The notes below the pieces were generated by a model. It searched no databases, was not told where the DNA came from, and saw nothing but the letters and a program-made list of their open reading frames with translations. From positions 1-64,000 of the forward strand of contig NZ_JAFLVR010000028.1 of the NCBI RefSeq assembly GCF_017315985.1: a stretch of 64,000 nt of DNA, given 5' to 3'. The DNA comes from Candidatus Enterococcus murrayae. Its GTDB lineage: Bacteria > Bacillota > Bacilli > Lactobacillales > Enterococcaceae. Made by a program: the position numbers and the translations under genes. Below, piece after piece: positions 20,398 through 29,949 of the stretch (position 1 is its first letter; every line of letters begins with the position of its first letter).

Positions 20398-21084
20398 CTA
20401 ACGCTTGTCTGTTCGCTTCGTCAGAAAATCACCGACGCCTTGAACAATGAACACGATGATAAGAATAATCACGGTTGCTACTAATGTAACGGTGTAATTG
20501 CCTCGCTGATAGCCTTCCTGCCAAGCCAAAGCACCAAGTCCGCCCGCACCGATCGCCCCTGCCATCGCGGTAAAACCAATCATAGAAACTGATGTAACCG
20601 TCAACCCTGAGATCAACGCCGGTAAACTTTCCGGTATCAAAACTTTGTAGATTGTTTGAAAATAGCTGGCCCCCATGGCGTCCGCCGCCTCCAACACACC
20701 AGAGTCGACTTCACGAAAGGCGATCTCAACTAAGCGTGCATAAAAGGGGGCTGCTGATAAAACCAATGCCGGAATCGCTGCTTTAGCTCCCAGCATCGTT
20801 CCAACTAGTGCCTTGGTAAAAGGTATAATCAAAACCATCAGAATCATAAATGGCGTTGATCGGAAAATATTACTAAGAATAGAAACTACACCATATAAAA
20901 TGCTGCGAGCAGCAGAATGCTTACGCCCCAATGAATAGAGCAGCAAGCCTAACAATAATCCTAAAACAAACACGATCAGCATTGATACGATCGTCATGAA
21001 CAATGTATCATTGATCGCCTCCTTCAAAGTATCCCAAGATACCTGCTGGAAGTTTAAATAGGTCTCTGAAAAACTCTTATCCAC
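20398..21084 (-). CDS. metI: Methionine ABC transporter permease MetI
   Basis: The 228-residue permease has about five membrane helices and the MetI EAA-type loop (EAADAMGASYFQTIYKVLIPESLPALISG). I place the start at GTG 21084, which has GGAGGTG eight bases upstream and overlaps the metN stop by eight bases; the longer frame to 21141 lies inside metN and adds a non-membrane, cysteine-containing extension unlike the family. Confidence 0.93.
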   Translation of the reverse strand: MDKSFSETYLNFQQVSWDTLKEAINDTLFMTIVSMLIVFVLGLLLGLLLYSLGRKHSAARSILYGVVSILSNIFRSTPFMILMVLIIPFTKALVGTMLGAKAAIPALVLSAAPFYARLVEIAFREVDSGVLEAADAMGASYFQTIYKVLIPESLPALISGLTVTSVSMIGFTAMAGAIGAGGLGALAWQEGYQRGNYTVTLVATVIILIIVFIVQGVGDFLTKRTDKR

Positions 21085-22111
21085 GGTGCAGCACCTCCAC
21101 TTCAACTTGTTGACTCTCGATAAAGTCGATCGCCTCTTCAACCTTGTCGACCTCTCCCGTGAATTGAACGGTTAGAGTTCCGAAAGAATTTCCCGTTGCC
21201 CGCTCAATGTTTCCATAAACGATACTAATGTTGATTGGAAACTTGCGAATCGCTTGGGACACCACCGGTTCATTGGCATTGTCCTCTAAAAAGTGCAGTG
21301 TAGCCAAAGTACCATTGGGATTTTCTTTGATAAAGTCCTTCAGCAAATCAGATGGGTCTGCTTTTGGTTCAAGATCCTGTTGAACAAAAATCTTAGTCAC
21401 TTCCTGTTTTGGATGGCGAAAGACTTCACGGACAGAACCCTCTTCCACGATTTTTCCTAACTCCATCACAGCGACCTTATTGCAGATTTTTCGGATTACA
21501 TTCATCTCATGAGTAATCAACACGATAGTCAATCCCAGCTTTTTATTGATGTTGGCCAATAATTCTAACACTTCCTCGGTTGTCTGAGGGTCTAATGCGC
21601 TGGTCGCCTCGTCGCAAAGCAAGATATCTGGGTCATTAGCTAGCGCTCTTGCAATCCCAACTCTTTGCTTTTGTCCGCCGGATAATTGAGAAGGATACGC
21701 ATCACCTCTGCCATCAAGTCCGACCAGACTCAATAATTCTTCTGCTTTTTTCTTTCGCTGATCCTTTGCTACTCCTGCCAGCTCTAACGGTAATTGAATG
21801 TTTTCAATTACTGTTCGTGACCACAATAGATTAAAATGTTGGAAAATCATTCCAACTTTTTTACGAAATGTTCTTAACGGTGCTCCTTGTAATTTTGCGA
21901 CATCCTCACCATTCACTAACACTTGACCTGCTGTTGGTGATTCTAGTCCATTCAATAAACGAACCAATGTACTCTTTCCTGCTCCTGAATAACCAACGAT
22001 GCCATAGACATCCTTTTCTTCAATCGCTAAATTGATTCCATTGACTGCGTGGATTGGTCCAGCTTTGCCGGCAAAGCTTTTTCCCACTTGATTTAGCTCA
22101 ATCAATGCCAT
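21077..22111 (-). CDS. metN: Methionine ABC transporter ATPase MetN
   Basis: This 344-residue protein has an ABC domain with Walker A at residues 40-48, signature LSGGQKQRVGIARAL, Walker B LLCDEATSALD and the C-terminal NIL domain (about 265-340) that binds methionine and inhibits transport when the cell is replete. It leads metNIQ. A leader of about 500 bases with a T-box precedes it. Confidence 0.95.
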   Translation of the reverse strand: MALIELNQVGKSFAGKAGPIHAVNGINLAIEEKDVYGIVGYSGAGKSTLVRLLNGLESPTAGQVLVNGEDVAKLQGAPLRTFRKKVGMIFQHFNLLWSRTVIENIQLPLELAGVAKDQRKKKAEELLSLVGLDGRGDAYPSQLSGGQKQRVGIARALANDPDILLCDEATSALDPQTTEEVLELLANINKKLGLTIVLITHEMNVIRKICNKVAVMELGKIVEEGSVREVFRHPKQEVTKIFVQQDLEPKADPSDLLKDFIKENPNGTLATLHFLEDNANEPVVSQAIRKFPINISIVYGNIERATGNSFGTLTVQFTGEVDKVEEAIDFIESQQVEVEVLHRG

Positions 22112-22324
22112 GCTTCTTACTCCCTTTCTATTAACCAGATAACTTTTAAATCGCTTATTGTTGTTCCTCTAACAGACAAAAGATAGGATTCCTGTTCATG
22201 ACAGCTGCCTCACTAGAAGGAACTCAATTTTCCCAAAATCGGAAAAATGCGTTTTATACCTGTCACGCATATTCTTCTGCTAAACTGCTTCATCGAACAA
22301 ACTGCGAAAAGCAGAACAAACAAA

Positions 22325-22618
22325 AAAGCTTCCGTCCTAAAAAATGTACGTTTGTACACTTAGGACGAAAGCTTTAACTTCCGTGTTACCACCTAAAATT
22401 CGTTCTGACCTTACGATCACAACCTCTGCCAGTACTTGCATCATGCGCATACTGAGGTGCTATAACGGGCACTCCCGTGACAGACTTGGCATATGCTTCG
22501 TCCATCCTGCTCAAAGACCATTTTCCATCTCATTGCCGCAACTCCTTTTCAGCGTACCGGAGCTCTCTTTGTACTTTAATCAGATGTACTTTTCTTTTCA
22601 TCGCTTTCTCATGTGTAT
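22325..22618 (-). ncRNA. T-box riboswitch, methionine type
   Basis: The minus-strand leader contains a T-box core (complement of 22383-22395, AGGTGGTAACACG) followed by an intrinsic terminator pairing 22327-22340 with 22360-22374 and ending in six T. Upstream there is a stem I with AGAGAGCTCCGG, GGTACGCTG and a GGAAAATGG stretch whose ATG (complement of 22519-22521) lies at the expected specifier position. Uncharged tRNA-Met should bind the specifier and stabilise the antiterminator, so metNIQ is transcribed when methionine is scarce. Methionine T-boxes ahead of metNIQ are known in Lactobacillales. Confidence 0.88.
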
Positions 22619-22624
22619 GAAAGG

Positions 22625-22653
22625 ATTATATCAAGGAGATTTTATCCTGTCAA
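22625..22653 (-). promoter_or_regulatory. Consensus promoter of the metNIQ leader
   Basis: On the minus strand TTGACA (complement of 22648-22653) and TATAAT (complement of 22625-22630) are exactly 17 bases apart, just upstream of the T-box. The match to the vegetative sigma factor is perfect. Confidence 0.85.
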
Positions 22654-22672
22654 ACATCAAATTAAAATTTCT

Positions 22673-23005
22673 TTATAAGTTTTCAAACTCTTCTACGTCA
22701 ACTTCACGCAGTGATAGTATCCAAGCATCCAATTCTTCTTTAGTGTTCAGCGCTGCGGGATCAGCAATAACCTTTTCGCTGACAGAAGAAACGACCCCTG
22801 TTAAGGGACTTTTGAATTCCTGTACAGCTTTTTCAGCCTCGATCTCTAACAACGGTTCACCAGCTTTAACCGCTTGACCAATTTTTGGCAAAGAGATAAA
22901 TGTAACCTCACCAAGTGTCTCTGCCATTTCAGCGGTTAGTCCCATACAATAGTCTTTATCGTTATGCAAGATCCATAGACCTTCATTTTTCTTCAAGTAA
23001 CTCAT
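22673..23005 (-). CDS. gcvH: GcvH-like lipoyl carrier protein
   Basis: This 110-residue protein has the biotinyl/lipoyl fold of glycine cleavage H protein. The probable lipoylated lysine is K59 in EAEKAVQEFKSPLTG, and LGEVTFISLPKIGQ precedes it. No gcvP, gcvT or lpd is nearby, and lactic acid bacteria often keep H protein alone, where it can relay lipoate to other enzymes. I start at ATG 23005, four bases after the ArsC-like stop; the longer frame overlaps that gene. It is the last gene of a cluster with rodA and an ArsC-like gene. Confidence 0.85.
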   Translation of the reverse strand: MSYLKKNEGLWILHNDKDYCMGLTAEMAETLGEVTFISLPKIGQAVKAGEPLLEIEAEKAVQEFKSPLTGVVSSVSEKVIADPAALNTKEELDAWILSLREVDVEEFENL

Positions 23006-23009
23006 TTCT

Positions 23010-23363
23010 TTATAACGCTCCTTCATAAGTTGTTTCTTTAAATCCATTTAATAAAAATTGATCATTTTTGATCAGCAATGGACGCTTCACCAGCATCCCG
23101 TCACTCGCCAATAATTCACTCGCTTCCGCTACTGATAAATCAGCCATTTTTTCCTTTAAGCCCAGCTCGCGATACTTCATGCCGCTCGTATTGAAAAATC
23201 TTCGTACAGGTAATTCACTCGCTGACAGCCATTTTTCGAAAGCCTCAGCCGAAGGAGTTTCTTGAACCAGATCAATCGTTTCATATTCAACACCTGCTTG
23301 GTCTAACCATGCTTTGGCTTTGCGACAAGTCGAACATTTTGGATACCAATAAAATTTAAGCAC
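23010..23363 (-). CDS. ArsC/Spx-family thioredoxin-fold protein
   Basis: The 117-residue protein has the ArsC/Spx fold with CxxC at C10 and C13, and a conserved RRFFNTSG segment. It resembles the YffB/ArsC-like branch and the Spx paralogues of Firmicutes; arsenate reduction is possible but not shown, because no ars genes are near. Start is GTG with AGGAGG nine bases upstream, overlapping the rodA end by eight bases, so translation is coupled. Confidence 0.8.
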   Translation of the reverse strand: MLKFYWYPKCSTCRKAKAWLDQAGVEYETIDLVQETPSAEAFEKWLSASELPVRRFFNTSGMKYRELGLKEKMADLSVAEASELLASDGMLVKRPLLIKNDQFLLNGFKETTYEGAL

Positions 23364-24555
23364 TACGTGTCCTCCTGATAGGTTTCTTATTCGCGCTCTG
23401 ATAGCGCATCGATAAAATCAAGCCGATTCCAATCATATTTCCTAAAATGGATGAACCCCCTTGACTGATAAACGGCAGCGGAATCCCAGTTAATGGCAAT
23501 AGACCGATATTCGCGCCAATATTTTCAAAAACATGGAACAGCATCATCATGACGATTCCTGATGCGATATAAGCGTAAAATTCATTATTCATGTCAAAGC
23601 ATAATCGAATCATGCGATAAATCAAAATAAAATAGAGCAAAATTACAAACGCCCCGCCAACGAAACCAAAGTTCTCGCCGATAACTGTAAAGATCATGTC
23701 TGATTCTCGTACCGGAACATAAACATTGCTGACATTATAGCCTGTTCCAAGCATCCCGCCAGAACCAATTGCCATCAATGAGCGAGCCAATTGATAGCTT
23801 TTCCCTTGAGGATCATGGAAGGGATCTAACCATGAATCAATCCGAGCAAACTGATAATTTTTAAATCCGATATGAGTCAGCAAATCTCTTCCCGAATCCG
23901 TCGTTACTAAAAAAATCATTGTCCCGCCGATAACAACTGCTAATGCAATTGCGGGAACTAAAATCAGCCAAGATATCCCTGACATCAGAAACATACCTGA
24001 AAAAATAGCTAAGAAAACTAGCATTGTCCCGAAATCTTTTTGAGCTAAAATCAAGCCAAGAACTGGAAGAGTTACGAGCATCATTTTTATAATCAAAAAT
24101 GCATCTGTCCTCAACGTGTGGAGCTTATTCGCTACATTGTGCTTAGTAATAATCAACGCCATCATCAAAATATAAGCGATTTTCATCAATTCTGATGGCT
24201 GAAAAGTAAAAGTGCCGATCTTGAACCAGTTTTTTGAACCCGTTGACTCAGCTAGTGCAGGATCATAATACTTTAACAGCGCCAGCATGACCGCCAAACC
24301 AATTACATATAGAAACGGTGTTAACCGCCATAAAAGCTTCGCATCAAAATGAATAATAATTACAACAGCTAAAGCCCCAACTACATACCAAATCGCCTGC
24401 ATAGCAAGGCCGCGAAAAACGTTGGGATCTCTTATGGTATCATGCGTTAATGCAACATAAAGTGAAAGCATGCCAATCAAACATAATATAAAAACAGGTA
24501 AAATGACGCCGTAATCAATCCGGCTATCATCATTGTTATTTTTCAGTCTATCCAT
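23356..24555 (-). CDS. rodA: SEDS-family peptidoglycan polymerase RodA
   Basis: This 399-residue protein has ten membrane helices and SEDS-family marks: TGSKNWFKIG, FQPSELMKIAYI, AQKDFGTMLVF, GLLPLTGIPLPFISQGGSS near the C-terminus. The last motif, with IPLPFISQGG, is typical of RodA/FtsW. It polymerises glycan strands from lipid II with a class B PBP. RodA is more likely than FtsW because no division genes are near and the length is about 400, but a paralogue cannot be excluded. It leads a tight cluster with the ArsC-like and gcvH genes. Confidence 0.85.
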   Translation of the reverse strand: MDRLKNNNDDSRIDYGVILPVFILCLIGMLSLYVALTHDTIRDPNVFRGLAMQAIWYVVGALAVVIIIHFDAKLLWRLTPFLYVIGLAVMLALLKYYDPALAESTGSKNWFKIGTFTFQPSELMKIAYILMMALIITKHNVANKLHTLRTDAFLIIKMMLVTLPVLGLILAQKDFGTMLVFLAIFSGMFLMSGISWLILVPAIALAVVIGGTMIFLVTTDSGRDLLTHIGFKNYQFARIDSWLDPFHDPQGKSYQLARSLMAIGSGGMLGTGYNVSNVYVPVRESDMIFTVIGENFGFVGGAFVILLYFILIYRMIRLCFDMNNEFYAYIASGIVMMMLFHVFENIGANIGLLPLTGIPLPFISQGGSSILGNMIGIGLILSMRYQSANKKPIRRTRSA

Positions 24556-24644
24556 TGTTCATCTCTTTTCCACCAGTATACTCGCTCTATTATAGACGCT
24601 TCTTTGACTAAAGAAAAGCAAGCATCGCTGACTTTGCAAAATCT

Positions 24645-25265
24645 TTATTCTTCGTTTGCCTCTTGCCGCAAATAATAAATCAAACCCCAAATTCCCAGTT
24701 GCAATAGACTAAACATTAAAACAAATTGTAGCTTCTCTGTACTCCAGTTTCCTGCTAATAATTCTAAGACATTCAAAGGATGGAACACCAATTCGATAGA
24801 GTGAATGCGATCAAATCGTCCAATGTAAACAGCTAGGCTAGATAGAATAGACACTCCAACAAAGCAGCCTACTCTTTGGGCTATTCGCAGACGAACCGTT
24901 GAAAACAATTTGAATACTTGAGCCATGCCAATGAAAACCATTAGGATGATCGGCAGCAACAGGAAAAGATAGGACCACCAGCCATTGGTATCCATCAAAA
25001 AGTGCCCACCCGGCTGATAAATCTTTAAACTAGCTAAATGAAACAAATCAGTCATCAGATAAGGAATGTTTGGAAAAAATAAAAGCCATAATGGCGCAAA
25101 AAACCATCGCCGCAAGCCTTTAAAATGTATGAATAGCTGAGCAAAAACAATCGGCAGCCATGCTAAAAAAACATTTAACCCCATAAAAGAAAAGGTTGTT
25201 TGACCAAAATGCATAAATAAAATATAAAGCCAGACAGCTGCATGAAACGAAAAAATTTTTTTCAT
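24645..25265 (-). CDS. DUF1361 membrane protein
   Basis: The 206-residue protein has about six membrane helices and the DUF1361 signature FFPNIPYLMTDLFHL, followed by a region with W, G and D residues. Start is ATG 25265 after GAGGAGAACT. The function of the family is unknown. It lies 89 bases upstream of rodA in the same direction, with no terminator seen between. Confidence 0.8.
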   Translation of the reverse strand: MKKIFSFHAAVWLYILFMHFGQTTFSFMGLNVFLAWLPIVFAQLFIHFKGLRRWFFAPLWLLFFPNIPYLMTDLFHLASLKIYQPGGHFLMDTNGWWSYLFLLLPIILMVFIGMAQVFKLFSTVRLRIAQRVGCFVGVSILSSLAVYIGRFDRIHSIELVFHPLNVLELLAGNWSTEKLQFVLMFSLLQLGIWGLIYYLRQEANEE

Positions 25266-25380
25266 AGTTCTCCTCAATTTTGTATAGATAATTCGTGCTG
25301 AAAAGATGGTACAAATTTACGTTACCATAGAATTCCTCAAAAGAATGGGAATTTTTTTCGAATTTATTTTCCATAATAGC

Positions 25381-25422
25381 AAAAAGCCGTCAACATCAAA
25401 GAAAGAACTTTGATATGACGAC
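25381..25422 (-). terminator. Intrinsic terminator of the tRNA gene
   Basis: 25386-25401 pairs with 25408-25422 (one mismatch), and the minus-strand transcript continues into five T. It lies 12 bases after the tRNA 3' end. Confidence 0.85.
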
Positions 25423-25433
25423 TTCTAAAGTAG

Positions 25434-25506
25434 TGCCAGCTGCAGGACTTGAACCTGTGACCTACGCGTTACGAGTGCGTTGCTCTACCAACTGAGCTAA
25501 GCTGGC
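25434..25506 (-). tRNA. tRNA-Thr (anticodon CGT)
   Basis: A 73-base cloverleaf reads with acceptor GCCAGCT/AGCTGGC and discriminator A, a D arm with AGTTGGTA, and anticodon loop CTCGTAA, giving CGT (threonine, codon ACG). Two A-C pairs stand out: position 31-39 at the end of the anticodon stem and 49-65 at the base of the T stem. The CCA end is not encoded. It stands alone with its own terminator. Confidence 0.9.
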
Positions 25507-25640
25507 GTTTCGTACAAGAGAAATTATAGAAAACTTCTACGAAAAAGTAAAGTAAGATTCTTCTTAAAAAGCGATTACATGAAAAAAACTTGAAAATATG
25601 CTAAAATTAAGTATGTGAAAAAAGGAGGCGTTCCAAACAG

Positions 25641-25877
25641 ATGGCTACATTTGGCAAAATAGAGGCACACGTTGATCCTTCCGAAGTCGGGAAAAAATTC
25701 CCCGTAAAGACACACGTCATGTTCACTATTCGCGGTCAATCCCAAACTGGGGTGGTCGCTAAACAATTGAAAAACGCAGCAGTCATTGAAATTGATGAGA
25801 AGCAAGATAATGAAGACTTGATTACTCATTCCAATGGCGTCGTCGTTGTCAATTATAAGCAAATGAAAAAGATTTAG
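25641..25877 (+). CDS. DUF2187 family small protein
   Basis: This 78-residue protein fits the DUF2187 family: a small SH3-like beta protein with GKIEAHVDPSEVG and ending in VVVNYKQMKKI, typical of lactic acid bacteria. No function is established. It follows AAAGGAGG and is transcribed away from the tRNA gene. It shares a bidirectional terminator with upp. Confidence 0.8.
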   Translation: MATFGKIEAHVDPSEVGKKFPVKTHVMFTIRGQSQTGVVAKQLKNAAVIEIDEKQDNEDLITHSNGVVVVNYKQMKKI

Positions 25878-25890
25878 TTTTTCAATCAAA

Positions 25891-25925
25891 AAGAGCGAAC
25901 CGATCAACGGTTCGCATCTTTTTTA
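25891..25925. terminator. Bidirectional terminator between DUF2187 and upp
   Basis: A perfect 8-bp stem pairs 25895-25902 with 25908-25915. T residues follow on the plus strand and an A-rich stretch gives T residues on the minus strand. Confidence 0.85.
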
Positions 25926-26552
25926 TTTTGTACCGAATAAACGGTCACCAGCGTCGCCTAGACCAGGAACGATATATCCTTGCTCGTTCAACTGTTCGTC
26001 TAATGCCGCAGTATATATGTCAACATCTGGATGTGCTTCTTGTAAAGCTTTTACGCCTTCAGGTGCAGCGACTAAACAAACAAATTTCATGTTTGACGCG
26101 CCACGTTTTTTCAATGAATCAATCGCCATGATCGCTGAACCGCCTGTAGCTAACATTGGGTCAACGATGAATAATTGACGGCTATCGATATCCTCTGGCA
26201 TTTTGAAGAAATATTCATGTGGTTCTAACGTTTCTTCATCTCGGAAAAGTCCAATATGCCCAACTTTCGCAGCAGGGATCAATTCTAAGATACCATCTAC
26301 CATGCCTATCCCGGCACGCAAGATCGGAACGATCGCCACTTTCTTTCCTGATAAAGTTTTTTGAGTTGATAACGTGATCGGTGTTTCGATCTCGATATCC
26401 TCCAATGGCATATCACGAGAAACTTCGTATGCCATCAACATCGCGATTTCATTAACTACTTCACGGAAAACCTTCGTTCCACAATTTTTATCACGAATAA
26501 TCGTTAATTTGTGTTGGATCAATGGATGATCGATTACTTGAAACTTGCCCAT
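25923..26552 (-). CDS. upp: Uracil phosphoribosyltransferase
   Basis: The 209-residue enzyme has the PRPP motif [11 protein letters not shown] and the uracil-binding C-terminal [16 protein letters not shown]. It salvages uracil to UMP in the cytoplasm. It is 64 bases after glyA, so the two are probably co-transcribed, a common arrangement in Firmicutes. Ribosome binding site AAAGGAG. Confidence 0.97.
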   Translation of the reverse strand: MGKFQVIDHPLIQHKLTIIRDKNCGTKVFREVVNEIAMLMAYEVSRDMPLEDIEIETPITLSTQKTLSGKKVAIVPILRAGIGMVDGILELIPAAKVGHIGLFRDEETLEPHEYFFKMPEDIDSRQLFIVDPMLATGGSAIMAIDSLKKRGASNMKFVCLVAAPEGVKALQEAHPDVDIYTAALDEQLNEQGYIVPGLGDAGDRLFGTK

Positions 26553-26616
26553 AATAAATTGCTCCTTTATTCTGCATCTCTCCTAATTATAAGACAACTG
26601 GTATAAGAAAACTAGT

Positions 26617-27858
26617 CTAATGTGCATGAATTGGATGAGAATCTGTTAATTCTAAAACAGCTTTGCGGATCGCTGCTAATTTTTCTTCATCGCCTTTAGA
26701 TTGCAGCGTTTCAACGATCAATTCAGCAACTTGCTTCGCATCTTCCTCTTCAAAACCTCTGCTTGTAATCGCAGGTGTTCCGATGCGAATCCCACTAGTT
26801 TCTTTGAAGCTTTTTGATTCAAATGGGATCGAGTTTTTGTTGACAGTAATATGCACGCTATCCAATAATTCTTCTGCTTCACGTCCTGTAATGTCAAAAC
26901 CTGTTACTTCGATCAGCAGCAAGTGATTGTCGCTAGATCCAGAGATCACACGTGTTTCAGGTGTCTGATTAAATACCTTGACCATTGCTTGCGCATTTTT
27001 TAAAACTTGTTCACTGTACACCTTGAACTCTGGCGCTAAAGCTTCCTTGAAGGCTACAGCTTTACCTGCAATTACATGCTCCAACGGTCCGCCCTGCAAT
27101 CCTGGGAAAACAGCACTGTTGATTTTTTTAGCCAAATCAGCATCGTTAGTCAAGATTAGGCCGCCACGAGGTCCGCGTAAAGTCTTATGTGTTGTTGATG
27201 TTACGACATCGGCATAAGGTACTGGGTTGGGATGTAAGCCTGTTGCTACTAGTCCAGCGATATGGGCCATATCTACCATTAATTTTGCATCGACTTCATC
27301 AGCGATTTCACGGAAACGCGCAAAGTCAATTGTCCGACTGTAGGCACTGGCACCTGCCACAATCAATTTCGGCTGATGTTTCCGCGCCAAAATACGAACA
27401 ACCTCATAGTCGATCGTCTCTGTATGCGGATCGACACCATAGCTGACAAAATTGTACAGCTTACCGCTGACATTTACTGGCGAACCGTGTGTCAAGTGGC
27501 CCCCAGCTGATAAATCCATTCCTAAAACCGTATCGCCAGGTTGGATTAATGAAAAATATGCTGCCTGATTAGCTTGCGAGCCAGAATGCGCTTGTACATT
27601 GGCAAATTCTGCATCAAACAGTTCTTTTGCACGATCAATGGCCAAGTTCTCAACAACATCGACAAACTCACAGCCGCCATAATAACGTCGGCCAGGATAG
27701 CCTTCCGCATATTTATTGGTTAAGACGCTCCCCTGTGCCATCTGCACTGCTTCTGACACGATGTTTTCTGAGGCGATCAACTCAATATTTTGTTCTTGAC
27801 GCTCTGCCTCGTTTTCAATTGCTCCCCATAGTTCGGGATCTAGTGTTTTGTAATCCAT
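26617..27858 (-). CDS. glyA: Serine hydroxymethyltransferase
   Basis: This 413-residue PLP enzyme has the lysine motif [14 protein letters not shown] and the conserved GGHLTHG and YGGCEFVD segments. It interconverts serine and glycine with tetrahydrofolate and supplies one-carbon units. I start at ATG 27858 (MDYKTLDP) after AAAGGTGG. It is between the threonylcarbamoyl-AMP synthase gene and upp. Confidence 0.97.
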   Translation of the reverse strand: MDYKTLDPELWGAIENEAERQEQNIELIASENIVSEAVQMAQGSVLTNKYAEGYPGRRYYGGCEFVDVVENLAIDRAKELFDAEFANVQAHSGSQANQAAYFSLIQPGDTVLGMDLSAGGHLTHGSPVNVSGKLYNFVSYGVDPHTETIDYEVVRILARKHQPKLIVAGASAYSRTIDFARFREIADEVDAKLMVDMAHIAGLVATGLHPNPVPYADVVTSTTHKTLRGPRGGLILTNDADLAKKINSAVFPGLQGGPLEHVIAGKAVAFKEALAPEFKVYSEQVLKNAQAMVKVFNQTPETRVISGSSDNHLLLIEVTGFDITGREAEELLDSVHITVNKNSIPFESKSFKETSGIRIGTPAITSRGFEEEDAKQVAELIVETLQSKGDEEKLAAIRKAVLELTDSHPIHAH

Positions 27859-27926
27859 CCCAACGCCACCTTTCAATTTTCTGATTTAAGTATACGAAAG
27901 TTTTTGAAGATAATCGAATCTTTTGT

Positions 27927-28940
27927 TTACTTTTCACTAAAATAATTTTGGCCTGCCGCTTTCTTTAAGCGATTCATATAAGCCAAGCCCAAATGATCCT
28001 CTGGAAAGACCTCCGCGAAGATAATATCTGTCTTTCCTGCTTCATCCAATGCCCGCAATCCGCTGAACAAGCCGCGTGTTGCGGCTTCAACTGATTGATC
28101 AGCAAACACAAAACGATCCGCTGAAGAATACTGATCAGCAATTCGCGGTGTCGCAAGCAAGCCAACTTTTTGATCGTTTGCCCTTGCCCATGCTAAAGCT
28201 TTATCCCAATCATCAGGAGCAATCATCAAAACCGGGGTATCTGGTGAATAATGCTTGTACTTCATACCTGGAGCTTTGGGTGTCTCGCTTTCCTTGACCA
28301 GATGCTTATCTAAAGGAATTTCTACACTCAAGACTTCTTCCAATGCTTCTTTAGTGACAGCACCTGGCCGCAAAATTGTCGGTACTTCATTACTTAAATC
28401 TAAGACTGTCGACTCTACACCAATTTGTGTTGCACCATCATCTAAAATCCCAGCGATTTTTCCCTTTAGGTCATGAAATACATGCATCGCTGTGGTTGGA
28501 CTTGGTTTTCCTGAAGTATTGGCGCTTGGTCCAACTAGCGGTGCCCCTGTTTTTTCAATTAAAGATAATGTTTTTTTATTATCTGGCATTCTGAAGGCAG
28601 CTGTGGATAACCCGCCTGTCACAACAGGGCTCAAACTACCTTCTTTGATACTAAAGATCAAAGTCAGCGGTCCTGGCCAAAAGTGATTAACGATTTTTTT
28701 GGTGAAAGGATGATAACTTTCAACAAAGGCTTTTGTCATTGAAAAATCAGCGACATGGACGATCAATGGGTTGTCGCTAGGACGCCCTTTGACCGCAAAA
28801 ACCTGTTGCACTGACTCCGGCAAAAGCGCATTGGCACCTAGTCCATAGACGGTCTCCGTCGGAAAAGCCACCAGTTCCCCACGAGACAATAACTCCGCCG
28901 CTTGATCTATTTCTTCTGTTTGAAAAATTTTCGTTTCCAC
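27927..28940 (-). CDS. L-threonylcarbamoyladenylate synthase (Sua5 type)
   Basis: The 337-residue protein has an N-terminal YrdC domain (about 1-205, with FPTETVYGLGANA and KGRPSDNPLIVHV) and a C-terminal Sua5 domain (about 225-337) joined by a linker with PGMKYKHYSP. It makes threonylcarbamoyl-AMP for the t6A modification of tRNAs reading ANN codons. The start is a GTG with GGAG five bases upstream. It follows prfA-prmC in the usual order. Confidence 0.93.
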   Translation of the reverse strand: METKIFQTEEIDQAAELLSRGELVAFPTETVYGLGANALLPESVQQVFAVKGRPSDNPLIVHVADFSMTKAFVESYHPFTKKIVNHFWPGPLTLIFSIKEGSLSPVVTGGLSTAAFRMPDNKKTLSLIEKTGAPLVGPSANTSGKPSPTTAMHVFHDLKGKIAGILDDGATQIGVESTVLDLSNEVPTILRPGAVTKEALEEVLSVEIPLDKHLVKESETPKAPGMKYKHYSPDTPVLMIAPDDWDKALAWARANDQKVGLLATPRIADQYSSADRFVFADQSVEAATRGLFSGLRALDEAGKTDIIFAEVFPEDHLGLAYMNRLKKAAGQNYFSEK

Positions 28941-29118
28941 AGCTTCTCCACAGCTCCTTTTTCTAACTTTCCTGCTATAAATACTTTCTATATAGACTTA
29001 TCCCCTTATTGTGGATAAGCGAAATGTCAAGTGTGCATAACCATGTTGATAACTTTTTGTGCGTTTAAACCCCATTGCTATCGTGTTCTTTTATTATTTT
29101 TCGCGCAAAAAATAATTT

Positions 29119-29949
29119 TTAGAAAACAACCACCATTCGATCATTTCCGGTCATGTCCTGATGGATCCTCACCTCTTTTTCCGGATAGACCAATTGAAAG
29201 ATCTCCTGCACATCGCTCCCCTGACGAAAGCCGATCTCCAAGAAAATCATCCCATCTGGATGGAGAAGGTTACGACTCTCCGCTGCAATTTTTTGATAGA
29301 TCGCCAGACCTTCATTTTCAGCGAAGAGGGCCGTTTTAGGCTCATAGGTTCGGACACTTTCATCCATTAACTCCCACTCATTTTGGCTGATATAGGGAGG
29401 GTTGCTGATAATAATATCTTGCTTTTCAGTAATTGCCGATAACACATCACTTTGCCTGAAATCGATAGCCGCTTGCAATGTTTCTGCATTTTCTTCAGCA
29501 ACGTTTAACGCCGCTTCTGAAATATCGACAGCAGTCACCTGCCAGCTTGGTCGAGCCAGTTTCAAGCTAACAGCAATCGCCCCTGTACCAGTACCGATAT
29601 CAACAACTTGCTTGGGTGCATTGTCGTTCATGGATAAACAAAGAGCCACTAGCTCCTCCGTCTCTGGCCGCGGGATTAACGTGTCCTTTGTTACTTTGAA
29701 GCGATGATCAAAAAAATATTCATAGCCCAGCAAGTATTGGGGCGGAACGTTAGCCATCAAACTTGCTAGATCCTTTTCGATCAACGCTTCATCTGCAGAA
29801 GAAATCTCCTCTCGCAAATGCAACAGCCAATGGGTCTTATCCCAATTTTTGCGAGCAAGAAAAAGGTATTCGATTGCGTAGCCTTCTTTTCCTGCGGCTT
29901 CTAAAAAAGAAGAAGCCCTCGATAGGACTTCTACATAAGTTTTAGCCAT
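29119..29949 (-). CDS. prmC: Release factor glutamine methyltransferase PrmC
   Basis: The 276-residue methyltransferase has the SAM motif [15 protein letters not shown] and the catalytic NPPY (IISNPPYI). It methylates the GGQ glutamine of release factors. It overlaps the end of prfA by eight bases, a translational coupling seen widely, with its substrate directly upstream. Confidence 0.96.
   Translation of the reverse strand: MAKTYVEVLSRASSFLEAAGKEGYAIEYLFLARKNWDKTHWLLHLREEISSADEALIEKDLASLMANVPPQYLLGYEYFFDHRFKVTKDTLIPRPETEELVALCLSMNDNAPKQVVDIGTGTGAIAVSLKLARPSWQVTAVDISEAALNVAEENAETLQAAIDFRQSDVLSAITEKQDIIISNPPYISQNEWELMDESVRTYEPKTALFAENEGLAIYQKIAAESRNLLHPDGMIFLEIGFRQGSDVQEIFQLVYPEKEVRIHQDMTGNDRMVVVF

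Noticed and set aside
22344-22877. 177-residue plus-strand frame over the T-box leader
   Set aside because: It is antisense to the T-box and gcvH, with no ribosome binding site.
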